Shown here: positions 34,623-43,778 of the stretch, one piece after another | How the letters are laid out: each line of letters starts with the position of its first letter | Position numbering within the stretch: the first letter of the stretch is position 1 | Assembly: GCA_002347025.1 (NCBI GenBank) | Contig: DEAE01000002.1 | Location: 622-64,621 of the forward strand | Source of the DNA: Acidobacteria bacterium UBA2990 | GTDB taxonomy: Bacteria; Acidobacteriota; Vicinamibacteria; Vicinamibacterales; UBA8438 | Direction: 5' to 3' | DNA length: 64,000 nt | The notes under the pieces: model-generated | What the model was told of the DNA's origin: nothing | The model's database searches: none | What the model saw: the letters and a program-made list of their open reading frames with translations, nothing else | Translations under genes and position numbers: made by a program

Positions 34623-35735
34623 TCAGTCGTTTGGTGTGCCATCAAGCAGGGGTTCGAGCGGTAGTAGTTCAGGCCCATTTTCGGTGCAGAGGGCATATGT
34701 TCGGTTGGATCCGCCGTACATCGAGACTCCGGCACATTCACCAGCTGCATTCAGCACGTAAAATGTCACACCGAAATTCGGCAATCCACGTGAATTCTGC
34801 AGTCGAGGCTCACGGGTATTTTCCTGAATTCTGCGCAATCCAGCCAGTCCAGCATCTTGTGGGCTCATGCCTTGGCGGAGGTATTCAACGATGAGAAATG
34901 ACGTCAGGTTGTAGAGGTTGGCTTCTCCACGACCTGTTGAACCGACTGCGCCTGCTTGACTATCCACATAAAGTCCTGCTCCAAGGATTGGCGAGTCACC
35001 AACGCGGCTGGGGATCTTCCAAGCCAAGCCACTTGTCGTTGTGACGCCTGCGAGCTGTCCTTGTAGGTCGATGCCATTGCAGTTGATAGTGCCATAGGCC
35101 TCATCAGTGTCGGAAAGTGTTTCGGCCAGCAGTTCGGAATCGACCTGGGATTGGGCGACAGTGCGGTTTGGATCTAGGTAGTGGTTTGGATCAGTGCGCC
35201 TTTTCCATTCCAGCCATAGCCGGCGAGACCGGTCTGTATTGAGGTCCGCTTCGATGTTAAATCCGAGTTGGCGAGCGAAGTTCTGTGCTCCGGACCCAAC
35301 CAGAAGGTGATGGTCCGTGTGAAGCATAACCGCTTGAGCGACTTTCGATGGTGTACGGACGCCTTCCAGGGCTGCAACCCCACCGGCCCGATGGGTCGAA
35401 CCTTCCATGCAACAGGCGTCAAGCTGGACCACGCCGTCGGCGTTCGGTCGACCCCCATAGCCAACGCTTGCGTCTTCAGGATCGAGTTCTACGATGTTAA
35501 CGCCGGCAATCAAGGCATCAAGCAAATCGTCGCCATCTACGATCCGACGGAACGCCAGTTCTACGCAGGTCTGTGTCCCGCCGTTTCTGAAGCGATGGCC
35601 GTTCGCTGAAGAGATGACGATTGGTTTGACCGATTGGCGTAATACAGCGGGGGCACGCCCGAAACTTCGACGGGGGGGGGCTGTGAGGCCGATTGCGTTG
35701 GCCAGAACGAACGCACGCCGATTGATTTTAGCCAT
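34623..35735 (-). CDS. N4-(beta-N-acetylglucosaminyl)-L-asparaginase family Ntn hydrolase
   Basis: 370 residues. The N-terminus has a twin-arginine-like motif (NRRAFVLANAIG), suggesting Tat export. The central autoproteolysis region reads YGTINCNGID, with the Thr nucleophile, followed by GVTTTSGLAWKIPSRVGDSPILGAGLYVD, the family hallmark. These enzymes cleave the glycan-asparagine link or isoaspartyl-type bonds after self-cleavage into two chains. A run of nine G (C on the coding strand) at 35672-35680 lies early in the gene, in codons for PPR of the signal region. GAG-rich sequence precedes the ATG. Confidence 0.85.
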   Translation of the reverse strand: MAKINRRAFVLANAIGLTAPPRRSFGRAPAVLRQSVKPIVISSANGHRFRNGGTQTCVELAFRRIVDGDDLLDALIAGVNIVELDPEDASVGYGGRPNADGVVQLDACCMEGSTHRAGGVAALEGVRTPSKVAQAVMLHTDHHLLVGSGAQNFARQLGFNIEADLNTDRSRRLWLEWKRRTDPNHYLDPNRTVAQSQVDSELLAETLSDTDEAYGTINCNGIDLQGQLAGVTTTSGLAWKIPSRVGDSPILGAGLYVDSQAGAVGSTGRGEANLYNLTSFLIVEYLRQGMSPQDAGLAGLRRIQENTREPRLQNSRGLPNFGVTFYVLNAAGECAGVSMYGGSNRTYALCTENGPELLPLEPLLDGTPND

Positions 35736-35842
35736 CGGGACTCCTTTAATTTGTGAGGGCTGCCGTTCGGTAAGGGTAATATCTGGAAGAGTTTCGATTG
35801 GGTTACTGCCAATTGGTGCCGACTGGTTTCATAGCTAACTGT

Positions 35843-36730
35843 TTACGGACGATCATCTCCGGTGAGTTCGGTCTGGTCGATAATACGGGCGTTAACTATA
35901 CCGAGTTCAACACGCCGGTTTTTTGCGTATGCTTCGGTGTTATCACCTGGGTCGAGAGGATATGTTTCTCCGAGCCCTTCTACTGTGAATAAGTCTGACG
36001 ATACCCCGGATTCAATAAGGTAGTTGGCGACCGCTTGGGCTCGGAGTTCAGATAACCTTTGGTTGTATGTTTCGGAACCTCGTGCATCAGTATGTCCACT
36101 GATGGTGATGGTGAAACCCTCTGCGGTAAAGAGGATCCCGGCGATTCGAGATAGGATTTCTCGGCTTTCCGGACGAAGGTTTGCTTGATCGGTATCAAAC
36201 TTGAGGGAGCCTTCGTCTAGGCTCATCACAAGCCCCAGGGCTGTACGACGTGTGTTTGCAATTTTTCCTAGTGCTTCGTTGAGACGATTTAACTCTGTTT
36301 CAGCGACTCTCTGGGCTTCCTCTGCCTGTTTCCGAACTTGGATGGCCTCTTCTTGGGCCTCGATCGACGTGGCCTGAGCGATAGCAGCACGTTCGACGGC
36401 AATGGCTGCTCGCTGGTTGGCATTGGCCGCTTGTTGACGAGCCTCGTCGGCTTCGATCTCGGCGCTCTTTTGTGCCGTAGTCGCACTTTCGACGGACTGT
36501 TCGGCGTTTACTGCTCGTTGACTCGCGTCTCGAGCGTGGTCTGTGACTTCTTGTAAGGCGTTTTCTAGAGTATCGATTTGTTCGTTGAGCTGTTCTACGT
36601 GCTCTAGTGTCCGACTTGCCATAAATCCGCCAATGCTGCCTATGACAAGGCTGACCGCGACGATGATTCCCCGTCCTCGGGAAGACTTCGTTTCTACAGA
36701 CGGCTCTGGTGGTGTGGTCAACAGAGACAT
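35843..36730 (-). CDS. OmpA-domain envelope protein with coiled coil
   Basis: 295 residues: a short cytoplasmic N-terminus, one transmembrane helix (GIIVAVSLVIGSIGGFMAS), a long Ala/Glu/Gln coiled coil (about 55-170) and a C-terminal OmpA/MotB peptidoglycan-binding domain (LKFDTDQANLRPES...ISGHTDARGSETYNQRLSELRAQAVANYL...GYGE-like GLGETYPL...NRRVEL). Such proteins link the membrane to peptidoglycan. ATG 36730 has GGAG upstream and lies downstream of a good promoter, so the longer frame (to 36799) cannot be fully transcribed and is rejected. Confidence 0.88.
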   Translation of the reverse strand: MSLLTTPPEPSVETKSSRGRGIIVAVSLVIGSIGGFMASRTLEHVEQLNEQIDTLENALQEVTDHARDASQRAVNAEQSVESATTAQKSAEIEADEARQQAANANQRAAIAVERAAIAQATSIEAQEEAIQVRKQAEEAQRVAETELNRLNEALGKIANTRRTALGLVMSLDEGSLKFDTDQANLRPESREILSRIAGILFTAEGFTITISGHTDARGSETYNQRLSELRAQAVANYLIESGVSSDLFTVEGLGETYPLDPGDNTEAYAKNRRVELGIVNARIIDQTELTGDDRP

Positions 36731-36760
36731 GAATACCCACTCCTGAGAACTAACAGACCC

Positions 36761-36789
36761 AGTATATTGTCGCTTGGTCTCGACTACAA
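36761..36789 (-). promoter_or_regulatory. Promoter of the OmpA-domain gene
   Basis: On the minus strand TTGTAG (36789-36784) and TATACT (36766-36761) are separated by exactly 17 nt. A transcript would start near 36754, 24 nt before the ATG at 36730, which fits the ribosome-binding site there. Confidence 0.6.
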
Positions 36790-36994
36790 TCACAGACAAG
36801 CGGATACGCTATGACTATATCTATGTTGGTTTAAGCTGGATTGAGCCGTATGCTGTCTCTGATCTGGTGGCTGTTATCGAACTGGCATACCGCCAGTGAA
36901 GACTGGCTCAGAACCACGGTCGTCTAGGATGCTCGTGACCCTTCTTGGTAAGTGGCTCATGGAAGCAGCGATGGGTCTAGTGGGGATGGTTGGG

Positions 36995-37023
36995 TTGATA
37001 GGCTTCACAGGGTTGCCTTAATG
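36995..37023 (+). promoter_or_regulatory. Weak promoter candidate of the S58 peptidase operon
   Basis: TTGATA at 36995-37000 with TTAATG 17 nt downstream (37018-37023) lies 24 nt before the ATG at 37047. The rest of the roughly 315-bp divergent intergenic region (36731-37046) shows no gene. Confidence 0.35.
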
Positions 37024-37046
37024 ATTAGCGGTAGTGATTAAGTCAT

Positions 37047-38177
37047 ATGGTTGTTGTTCTCAGCAAGAATTGTCGGATGCCTATTCTAGATGTCTCTCGG
37101 AGGCTGCTGTCGGTTCCGTGGAGGTTGCTTTTCCGTCACTGGTTTACTTTAGCTAGTTGTTTGTTCGGAGTGTTTGTTACCCCGGCCGGGGTAGCGGTGC
37201 AGACGATAGGAGGACTAACAGCTGTTGATGGTATCAAGGTCGGCCACTATACCTTGGCGTCGAGACCGACCGGCTGTACTGTGGTGCTCGTTGAAGCGGG
37301 TGCGGTGGCTGGAGTAGATGTTCGTGGTGGTGCACCGGGTACCCGTGAGGTTGCTTTGTTAGCCCCGACTAGAACGGTACAGCAAGTTCATGCGGTGGTC
37401 TTGGCCGGTGGAAGCGCTTTTGGCCTTGACGCTGCGAGTGGTGTCGTGCGTTACCTCGCTGAGCGAGGCATAGGGTATGACACGCGCGTTGCCAGAGTTC
37501 CGATCGTGCCTGCTGCGATTTTGTTCGATCTTGGAGTCGGTGATGACCCGACTATTCGGCCGACTGCTGAATGTGGCTATCGTGCGGCTGAAATGTCTAC
37601 TGCGGGTCTGGTACGGGAAGGCAACGTCGGTGCTGGAGCTGGGGCTACTCTAGGTAAAATCGCCGGTTCCGGACGTGCCATGAAGGGTGGCATCGGTTCG
37701 GCTTCGGTGGTCTTGCCGAACGGAGTAACCGTTGCAGCACTGGTAGCGGTGAACGCTGTTGGTGATGTTATTGACTCTGATGGTCAAGTTGTCGCAGGAG
37801 TGCGAACTGAGAACGGTCTCGGTCTTGCGGATGCTAGGACTTTGTTGCGTGCTGGTACAGGGCGACTTGGCCGGCCTGGGGAAAACACGACGATTGGTGT
37901 TGTGGCTACTGATGCCAGATTAACCCAAGCTCAAGCGACCGTTATGGCGCAGATGGCCCATGATGGATTTGCACGCGCTTTGGTTCCTTCCCACACACCA
38001 AGTGACGGTGACGCCATCTTTGCTTTGGCAACTGGACAACTTAGCGCCTCTCCGGACATATCTACTATCGGGGCGTTGGCTGCTGATGTCATGTCTCAGG
38101 CAGTTGTTCGCGCTGCCCGTGCTGCTGTCGGTATCCCGGGATATCCTGCTGCACGAGACCTCCGAGTAGGCCCGTGA
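37047..38177 (+). CDS. P1/S58-family (DmpA-like) peptidase
   Basis: 376 residues of the DmpA/L-aminopeptidase D-esterase family, self-processing Ntn-type hydrolases that release N-terminal residues from short peptides or beta-peptides. Signature regions: GGLTAVDGIKVGHYTL, DVRGGAPGTREV, LAGGSAFGLDAASGV, GNVGAGAGATLGK and GGIGSASVVLPNG, where the Ser nucleophile follows the processing site. A hydrophobic N-terminal segment preceded by Arg residues suggests export. ATG 37077 is an alternative start. It overlaps the following symporter gene by 4 nt, so peptidase product and transporter substrate may be linked. Confidence 0.85.
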   Translation: MVVVLSKNCRMPILDVSRRLLSVPWRLLFRHWFTLASCLFGVFVTPAGVAVQTIGGLTAVDGIKVGHYTLASRPTGCTVVLVEAGAVAGVDVRGGAPGTREVALLAPTRTVQQVHAVVLAGGSAFGLDAASGVVRYLAERGIGYDTRVARVPIVPAAILFDLGVGDDPTIRPTAECGYRAAEMSTAGLVREGNVGAGAGATLGKIAGSGRAMKGGIGSASVVLPNGVTVAALVAVNAVGDVIDSDGQVVAGVRTENGLGLADARTLLRAGTGRLGRPGENTTIGVVATDARLTQAQATVMAQMAHDGFARALVPSHTPSDGDAIFALATGQLSASPDISTIGALAADVMSQAVVRAARAAVGIPGYPAARDLRVGP

Positions 38178-39574
38178 ATCTGTTTTTGGTCTTTTTGTTG
38201 GCCTATGCAGTCCTGCTCATGTGGGTTGGCTTAAAAGTCGGTCGTCGGGTTGGGACCCCGAACGAATTCTTCGTCGCAGGTCGGTGCCTCGGGCCAGGAT
38301 TGATCTTTACCACATTACTGGTAGCCAATATCGGTGCTGGCTCAACGGTCGGAGCTGCTTCGCTTGGTTACCGAGATGGTCTTAGTGCTTGGTGGTGGGT
38401 CGGTTCGGCTGGACTGGGGTCGCTTGTGTTGGCCTTCTGGGTTGGTCCTCGACTCAGGCGTATAGCGGCGGACCACGGTTTACATACCGTTGGTGATTTC
38501 TTGGAGTACCGCTATGGGCGACCAGTCCGAGTTACGGTAGCGGTGCTGCTTTGGTTTGGTACATTGGCGATCCTAGCGGCACAGTTGCTCGCGATGGGGT
38601 TTGTGTTGAATGCTGTGACTGGCCTTGACCCACGGCTCGGCTCCATTATCGGTGGGATTGTGGTGACGGTGTATTTCACTGCTGGCGGATTATTGACGTC
38701 GGTTTGGGTCAACGCGGTTCAGCTGGTGGTACTTTTGTTGGGCTTTCTCTGTGCTTTCCCGATTATCCTAGCGTCTGTTGGCGGTGCGTCAGCCCTCTTT
38801 GAGGCGACACAAGAACTAGAGAACTACTGGAATCCTTGGCATGGTGGGGGTTCAGGATGGTTTTATTTAGCGATGCTGGGCCCGTCATTTATCGTTTCGC
38901 CGGGGATCCTACAGCGTGTCTATGCTGCACATGATGATCGCGCGGTTCGGATTGGGGTTGCGTGGAACGGGTTCGCCTTGCTGTTGTTTGCGGTGATACC
39001 GGTTTTACTGGGGATGGCGGCGCGAGTAGTGGTGCCAGATTTGGACAATCCAGCCCTCGCGCTACCGGCTCTTTTAGTGCAATCCCTGCCTCCATTGCTT
39101 GGGGCACTGGCATTGGCGGCTATCTTTTCAGCTGAGATTAGTTCCGCGGATGCCATTTTGTTTATGTTGGCGACCTCGCTTTCAAAAGATCTCTATGTGC
39201 GATTCGTTCGCCCTCAGGCGTCTGCGACAAGTATTCTCCGCGTTGCTCGTGTTGCTGCTGTTTTGGGTGGCTCGTCTGGAACAGCTATAGCGGTATTTTC
39301 GAGTTCGATCGTGGGTGCTCTGAGCGTTTTTTATACATTACTTGCGGTCAGCTTGTTTGTTCCTCTTGTCGTAGGGCTCTACGTGCGAGGAATCCGTATG
39401 CCTGAGGCGTTGGCATCAATTGGAGCTGGAGTAACCGTGGTCGTTGCTGCTCAGCTGATGACTAGTGAAGGTTTTTGGGGGTTGACTCCGGCGATGCTTG
39501 GGCTCGGGGCTGCGTTAGTTGCCGCGTTTGTGGTTATGGTGTCGACCGGTGGTAAGGTGGTGGAAGATGTGTAA
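38174..39574 (+). CDS. Sodium:solute symporter (SSS family)
   Basis: 466 residues with about 13 membrane helices. The family signature GLSAWWWVGSAGLGSLVLAFWVGPRLRR and LHTVGDFLEYRYGR near the N-terminus and AIFSAEISSADAILFMLATSLSKDLYVRF match SSS transporters. The substrate is not predictable; the GTGA overlap with the S58 peptidase suggests uptake of amino acids or peptide products. It begins with GTG 38174. Confidence 0.88.
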   Translation: MNLFLVFLLAYAVLLMWVGLKVGRRVGTPNEFFVAGRCLGPGLIFTTLLVANIGAGSTVGAASLGYRDGLSAWWWVGSAGLGSLVLAFWVGPRLRRIAADHGLHTVGDFLEYRYGRPVRVTVAVLLWFGTLAILAAQLLAMGFVLNAVTGLDPRLGSIIGGIVVTVYFTAGGLLTSVWVNAVQLVVLLLGFLCAFPIILASVGGASALFEATQELENYWNPWHGGGSGWFYLAMLGPSFIVSPGILQRVYAAHDDRAVRIGVAWNGFALLLFAVIPVLLGMAARVVVPDLDNPALALPALLVQSLPPLLGALALAAIFSAEISSADAILFMLATSLSKDLYVRFVRPQASATSILRVARVAAVLGGSSGTAIAVFSSSIVGALSVFYTLLAVSLFVPLVVGLYVRGIRMPEALASIGAGVTVVVAAQLMTSEGFWGLTPAMLGLGAALVAAFVVMVSTGGKVVEDV

Positions 39575-39635
39575 CATGCAGGCTAGTCTGAGGCCCAGAG
39601 GTGGATTCTGTCGCCTGAGACGGTCTCGGCTTCAG

Positions 39636-40886
39636 TTAAAGCTCTTTTACCTGCCAGCTTCCGGTGAGGTAGGTGGTGGCTATTAGAGATAGTAAGAGTC
39701 CGTTGATTGCGATTACTGCTGAGGCTGAGAATTGGGTGATCAGATAGCCGCTGACGAGGCTGCCTAGGGGCATCCCGCCGCGGAAAGCTACTAGATAAAT
39801 GCTGACGACGCGTCCTCTAAGGTCATCTGGTACAGTTAACTGCACTAGGGAACTGGTTAGCGAGAAAATTATCAGTAACGCTGTTCCGCCCAGAAATAAC
39901 AGCAGGTAGCTGAGTGCATTATTAGGCGTCATGGCGAATGCTGCCACAATGACGCCGAAAATGATTTGTACACTGAGTAACGTACGTCCCATGTGTTTGA
40001 ATCTACCTAGCCAGGCGACTATAAGCGCTCCGACTACTGCCCCACTACCGAACGTAGTCATCATGCGGCTGAGTAGTAGCACGTCGTCCTCGGCGAATAT
40101 GGGGAGGAAAGCTCTGATCGGCAGAGCTAATGAAGTTGTGGCGAATGCGAGTGTAGTCAGGGAAAGTAGTGCGCCGCTTCGTTTTACATATTGTAGACCG
40201 CCGTGTAGTTCGGTCAAGATGCGGTCCTGGGTTGCAGGTGCTGGTGGTGTCACTCGCATCAGGCTTAATACAACGATAACTGCGAGAAATGACAATCCGT
40301 TTAGGCCAAAACAAGCCGCTAATCCGAACCCTACCATGAGTACTCCGCCGATGGCTGGACCTACCATTTGAGCGAGGTTGAATTGGATTGAGTTTAGCGC
40401 GATTGCATTTGGTAAATGTTTCCTTGGTACCAGTGATGGAATCAGTGACTGAAACGCTGGACCACCGAAAGCCTGTGCTATGCCGGCGATGAACGACAGG
40501 ATGAGGATGTGGTGGACTTGGGTTATGTTCAAGAACACGATTAATGTGAGGGTTAATGCGCAGACCATTTGTACCGCTTGTGAGGCAATGAGTAGATGGC
40601 GACGGTCGTGACGGTCGGCAATTACACCGCCGATTAACGTGAATAGTAGCAATGGTAGCTCGGCGAGAAATGTATTCAGCCCAAGGTAGAACGCTGATCC
40701 TGTCAGGCTTAGAATCAACCATTGTTGGGCGAGTCGTTGCACCCAAGTACCCACAGCCGATATGAAGGCGGCGAGCCACATGTTGCGGAATTTATCGAAT
40801 GTGAATGCCACAGCTAACCGTCGGAAAATCTTCAAGCTGGTTAGCCGCGTGGGGGTAACGGGATTGTTGGTTACTGGTTCGGCCAC
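39636..40886 (-). CDS. MFS transporter (EntS/DUF894-like)
   Basis: 416 residues and 12 predicted helices. The loop 2-3 motif GVIADRHDRRHLL and the region FGGPAFQSLIPSLVPRKHLPNAIALNSIQFNLAQMVGPAIGG are typical of the EntS-like exporter group of the major facilitator superfamily. Substrate unknown. Its start lies 16 nt inside the DUF983 gene upstream, so the two are cotranscribed. Confidence 0.88.
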   Translation of the reverse strand: MAEPVTNNPVTPTRLTSLKIFRRLAVAFTFDKFRNMWLAAFISAVGTWVQRLAQQWLILSLTGSAFYLGLNTFLAELPLLLFTLIGGVIADRHDRRHLLIASQAVQMVCALTLTLIVFLNITQVHHILILSFIAGIAQAFGGPAFQSLIPSLVPRKHLPNAIALNSIQFNLAQMVGPAIGGVLMVGFGLAACFGLNGLSFLAVIVVLSLMRVTPPAPATQDRILTELHGGLQYVKRSGALLSLTTLAFATTSLALPIRAFLPIFAEDDVLLLSRMMTTFGSGAVVGALIVAWLGRFKHMGRTLLSVQIIFGVIVAAFAMTPNNALSYLLLFLGGTALLIIFSLTSSLVQLTVPDDLRGRVVSIYLVAFRGGMPLGSLVSGYLITQFSASAVIAINGLLLSLIATTYLTGSWQVKEL

Positions 40887-41242
40887 TGAAGATAAAGTCC
40901 CTCACCTAGAAAGATGATACTTGTCCAGAGCCCCATAGCTAAACGGAAGAAGATAAATGGGCCAAGGGCGGCAACAGAGGTCCAAATACTAAGTTGCTGG
41001 GGCATTGTCAACGAAGTGAAGGCGCAAGTAATGAGGTAGCCCATAGCTGCAAGTGCCCCGGAGAGACCAAGGTTGATATAGATCGCACCAAACGATTGAC
41101 CCGGTTCTCGTTCAAATCGCTCATCGCAGGCTGAGCATCGGTCAAAAGTTTTGAACATGGTCTTGAAAAGCTGGCCTTGACCACAGCAAGGGCAGCGGAG
41201 CTTTATTCCACGGGTTAAAATGTCGATGATTTCAAAGAGCAA
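40871..41242 (-). CDS. DUF983 membrane protein
   Basis: 123 residues. A Cys-rich N-terminus with CPCCGQG and CSACDERFEREPGQSFGAIYINL is followed by two or three membrane helices; this is the DUF983 pattern, function unknown. The start is a TTG supported by GAGGGC 8 nt upstream. It overlaps the MFS gene by 16 nt. Confidence 0.82.
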   Translation of the reverse strand: MLFEIIDILTRGIKLRCPCCGQGQLFKTMFKTFDRCSACDERFEREPGQSFGAIYINLGLSGALAAMGYLITCAFTSLTMPQQLSIWTSVAALGPFIFFRLAMGLWTSIIFLGEGLYLQWPNQ

Positions 41243-41326
41243 CGTTTGCCCTCATTCCGTCGGCATAGTATCACCGTAGAGACGACTCCTCGACGCTGAC
41301 CGTTATTTAGTGATTTTCTTCGCTAC

Positions 41327-41371
41327 TTGATCGCCACAGCAGATAGAGACTATGCTTGTTCGAGCGAACAA
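41327..41371 (+). promoter_or_regulatory. imu operon promoter with palindromic operator (LexA-type candidate)
   Basis: TTGATC (41327-41332), 18 nt, TATGCT (41351-41356) form a promoter. Directly abutting the -10 is a near-perfect palindrome TTGTTCG-AG-CGAACAA (41356-41371), where transcription should start. Its GTTC/GAAC half-sites are the words used in several LexA boxes, although their order and spacing (GTTC-N4-GAAC) are not those of the Bacillus or alphaproteobacterial box. It precedes an operon that is LexA-controlled in many bacteria. Confidence 0.6.
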
Positions 41372-41382
41372 AAGGCGAAAAT

Positions 41383-42129
41383 ATGTCTGCATCTTCTTCA
41401 GTTACTCGTCTCGAGTCAATGTTGCATGCCAGGAATTTGGATCGAACCGTAGTCCGATCGCTCAGCGGAACCCCTGAAATCCTGGCAGAAACAGGTCACG
41501 CCGCACTAGATGAGTTATTGGCCGGCGGATTGGCACGTGGCCATCTTTCTGAAATCGCTGGACCTCGTTCTTCTGGTCGTACGAGCTTATTGGCTTCTGT
41601 GCTCGCGGCGGCCACTGGTCGTGGTGAGGTTGTAGCGCTGATCGATGTATGCGATCGGTTCGATCCGGTTTCAGCAGCTGCGGCTGGTGTCGAACTTGCC
41701 AACCTCCTTTGGGTGCCCGAGCGAGCCCGTGAATCATCACGCGACTTTGGACCCAGCATTAAACGAGCACTCAAGGCGATGAGCTTGATATTGGATGCCG
41801 GCGGATTCGGCGTCGTGGTATTCGACGTGGCCGATCTGCCCGTTCGAACGATCCGGCAGATTCCGATGACGACATGGCTGCGGTTGTCCAGGTTGCTCGA
41901 AAATACCAAGACCGTCGGGTTGCTACTAGGACTAGAGCCGATCGCAAGGAGCGCAGAAGGTCAGACCGTGGTGTTGCGCCCTGGCGGGGCAGTTGGTTGG
42001 TGGTCTGGCACACATGATCGGAATCGTCTGCTACAGGGTCTCGAGTGCGAAGCACGGGTCGTCCGAACCCGTCGGCCGTGCCATGAGTTCGTTACTTTGC
42101 GTCCTGAGTTTGAGAAACCTAAGGTTTAA
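41383..42129 (+). CDS. imuA: ImuA (RecA-like mutasome subunit)
   Basis: 248 residues with a RecA-like fold. A pseudo-Walker A region (ISGP-like: EIAGPRSSGRTSLLASVLA) follows ALDELLAGGLARGHLSE, and a Walker B-like hydrophobic strand is visible (FGVVVFDVADL). This arrangement upstream of imuB and dnaE2 identifies ImuA/SulA-like proteins, which help the ImuB-DnaE2 translesion complex. ATG 41383 follows AAGGCG and lies just after the operator palindrome. Confidence 0.85.
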   Translation: MSASSSVTRLESMLHARNLDRTVVRSLSGTPEILAETGHAALDELLAGGLARGHLSEIAGPRSSGRTSLLASVLAAATGRGEVVALIDVCDRFDPVSAAAAGVELANLLWVPERARESSRDFGPSIKRALKAMSLILDAGGFGVVVFDVADLPVRTIRQIPMTTWLRLSRLLENTKTVGLLLGLEPIARSAEGQTVVLRPGGAVGWWSGTHDRNRLLQGLECEARVVRTRRPCHEFVTLRPEFEKPKV

Positions 42130-42145
42130 GTGCTTGGAGCGTTCT

Positions 42146-43726
42146 ATGTTTGCTTGTCTTTACGTTCCACCTCGTGGCTCGATGCATCGAGTGGCCACTG
42201 AAACGACCCGAGCTGTTTTTTCGCCACGAAGGTCCGGTGGTGACACGGATCGGCTGGTACATCTGGCTCGTGATTACTCACCACGTGTCGAGGTGCATGG
42301 CGCGAACCTTGTATCGCTTGATGCGAATGGTTTGACGAAGTTATTCGGTAGTGCTCGCGATTTGGGTTTGACTTTGCGCCGGGCTGCAGCAGACCGAGGA
42401 ATGAATCTCCGTATCGCAATGGCGCCTACTCGAACTGCAGCACTGTTAGTTGTGCAGAGCCGAAGTGGTGTCACGGTGATCGAGCCTGGTCAGGAAGCGT
42501 CCACTCTGGCGGGACTGTCGCTCGATGTGCTTCAAGCTTTGTCACGGAAACAGATGCAAGAGTCTGCTGTTCCGGCACGTCACAAAAATCAATTGACTGG
42601 CAACGTAATGGGGGTACCTGTCTTAGCTTTGTTGTCGAAGCTGCGTCGCTGGGGGCTGAGAAATCTAGGGGATTTGGCGCGTCTACCATCGGATGAACTG
42701 TTTGAACGGTTAGGTGCAGCTGGGATGATTTTACAGCGATTTGCCAGAGGTGAAGACGGTAGTCCGCTCGTACCTATGTCGGTCGAGGAACGCTTCGAGT
42801 CGTCACTGGCACTCGATCATCCGATTGAAGGGGTTGAGCCTTTGTCCTTCGTGTTGAAGCGACTGTTCGAACAGCTGTCGGTTCGTCTTGAACGTGCTGG
42901 AACCGGTGCTGCGGTAATCCACGTTCACTTGAAGTTGGGGACTCGAGAACTGTGTACGCGCACGTTGCAATTGCCAACTCCGTTGCGCGATCCACGAGCG
43001 CTGCGTACGCTTGTTTTACTTGATCTGGAGTCACATCTTCCTGCTGTTGGGATTGACCAGATAACAGTAGTGATCGATCAGGTCCCTGCTCGTTCGCAAC
43101 AGTTTTCGTTATTTGAGCGGATTAAGCCTTCCCCAGCAACGTTATCTATTCTTGGTGCCCGGTTGACGGCTTTGGTTGGTTCGCGGTGTGGATCGCCTGT
43201 TGTATCTGATTCCCACAATGCTGCAGGGTTTGAGATGTGCGCGTTTGCGCCGAGGGGCGTGACCTTGGGCTCCACAGTTGATAGCCAGAAAAAAACACTC
43301 AAATCGAGAAGAAGGAAGACTGGCAATCGAATGGCTGATCGAGTCCGCTGGACTCCGTTGGATGGGAATTGGCGCCAAGTTGTGGGATCTACAAAACCGC
43401 AGACTTTAATGCCCATGCTGCGAAGATTTCGGACACCTAAGCCGGCTCGTGTCAGGGTGCAGGCCGGCCGGCCTATTAGGGTCTTATCATCACAGGTTGC
43501 TGAGGGTGAGGTTGTGCAGTGGGCTGGGCCTTGGCGCACATCAGGGCATTGGTGGGATAAGGCGTCGATGGGGGATACAGCTGCCGCTTCGGGCCCTGTG
43601 TCATCAAGTGATTGCGTGTCATGGGATCACGACGAGTGGGATGTTGCGTTGGCTGACGGTGGGGTATATCGCATTTTCCACGATCGGCAAATTGATCGGT
43701 GGTTTGTGGAAGGGATGGTTGATTGA
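42146..43726 (+). CDS. imuB: ImuB, Y-family polymerase-like mutasome hub
   Basis: 526 residues. The N-terminus (MFACLYVPPRGSMHRVA) and ARDYSPRVEVHGANLVSLDANGL follow the Y-polymerase palm but lack the normal catalytic acidic set, as in ImuB. A thumb/little-finger part follows (KLRRWGLRNLGDLARLPSDELFERLG). A clamp-binding motif QFSLF sits at about residues 319-323. The C-terminus GGVYRIFHDRQIDRWFVEG is typical of ImuB and recruits partners. ImuB tethers DnaE2 to the sliding clamp for error-prone lesion bypass. ATG 42146 follows TGGAG; the upstream extension of the frame overlaps imuA and is rejected. Confidence 0.9.
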   Translation: MFACLYVPPRGSMHRVATETTRAVFSPRRSGGDTDRLVHLARDYSPRVEVHGANLVSLDANGLTKLFGSARDLGLTLRRAAADRGMNLRIAMAPTRTAALLVVQSRSGVTVIEPGQEASTLAGLSLDVLQALSRKQMQESAVPARHKNQLTGNVMGVPVLALLSKLRRWGLRNLGDLARLPSDELFERLGAAGMILQRFARGEDGSPLVPMSVEERFESSLALDHPIEGVEPLSFVLKRLFEQLSVRLERAGTGAAVIHVHLKLGTRELCTRTLQLPTPLRDPRALRTLVLLDLESHLPAVGIDQITVVIDQVPARSQQFSLFERIKPSPATLSILGARLTALVGSRCGSPVVSDSHNAAGFEMCAFAPRGVTLGSTVDSQKKTLKSRRRKTGNRMADRVRWTPLDGNWRQVVGSTKPQTLMPMLRRFRTPKPARVRVQAGRPIRVLSSQVAEGEVVQWAGPWRTSGHWWDKASMGDTAAASGPVSSSDCVSWDHDEWDVALADGGVYRIFHDRQIDRWFVEGMVD

Positions 43727-43778
43727 CGAACGAGGAGGTCTTGTTGGTTTGCCGATAGCCTGATTTCGACACATTCCT

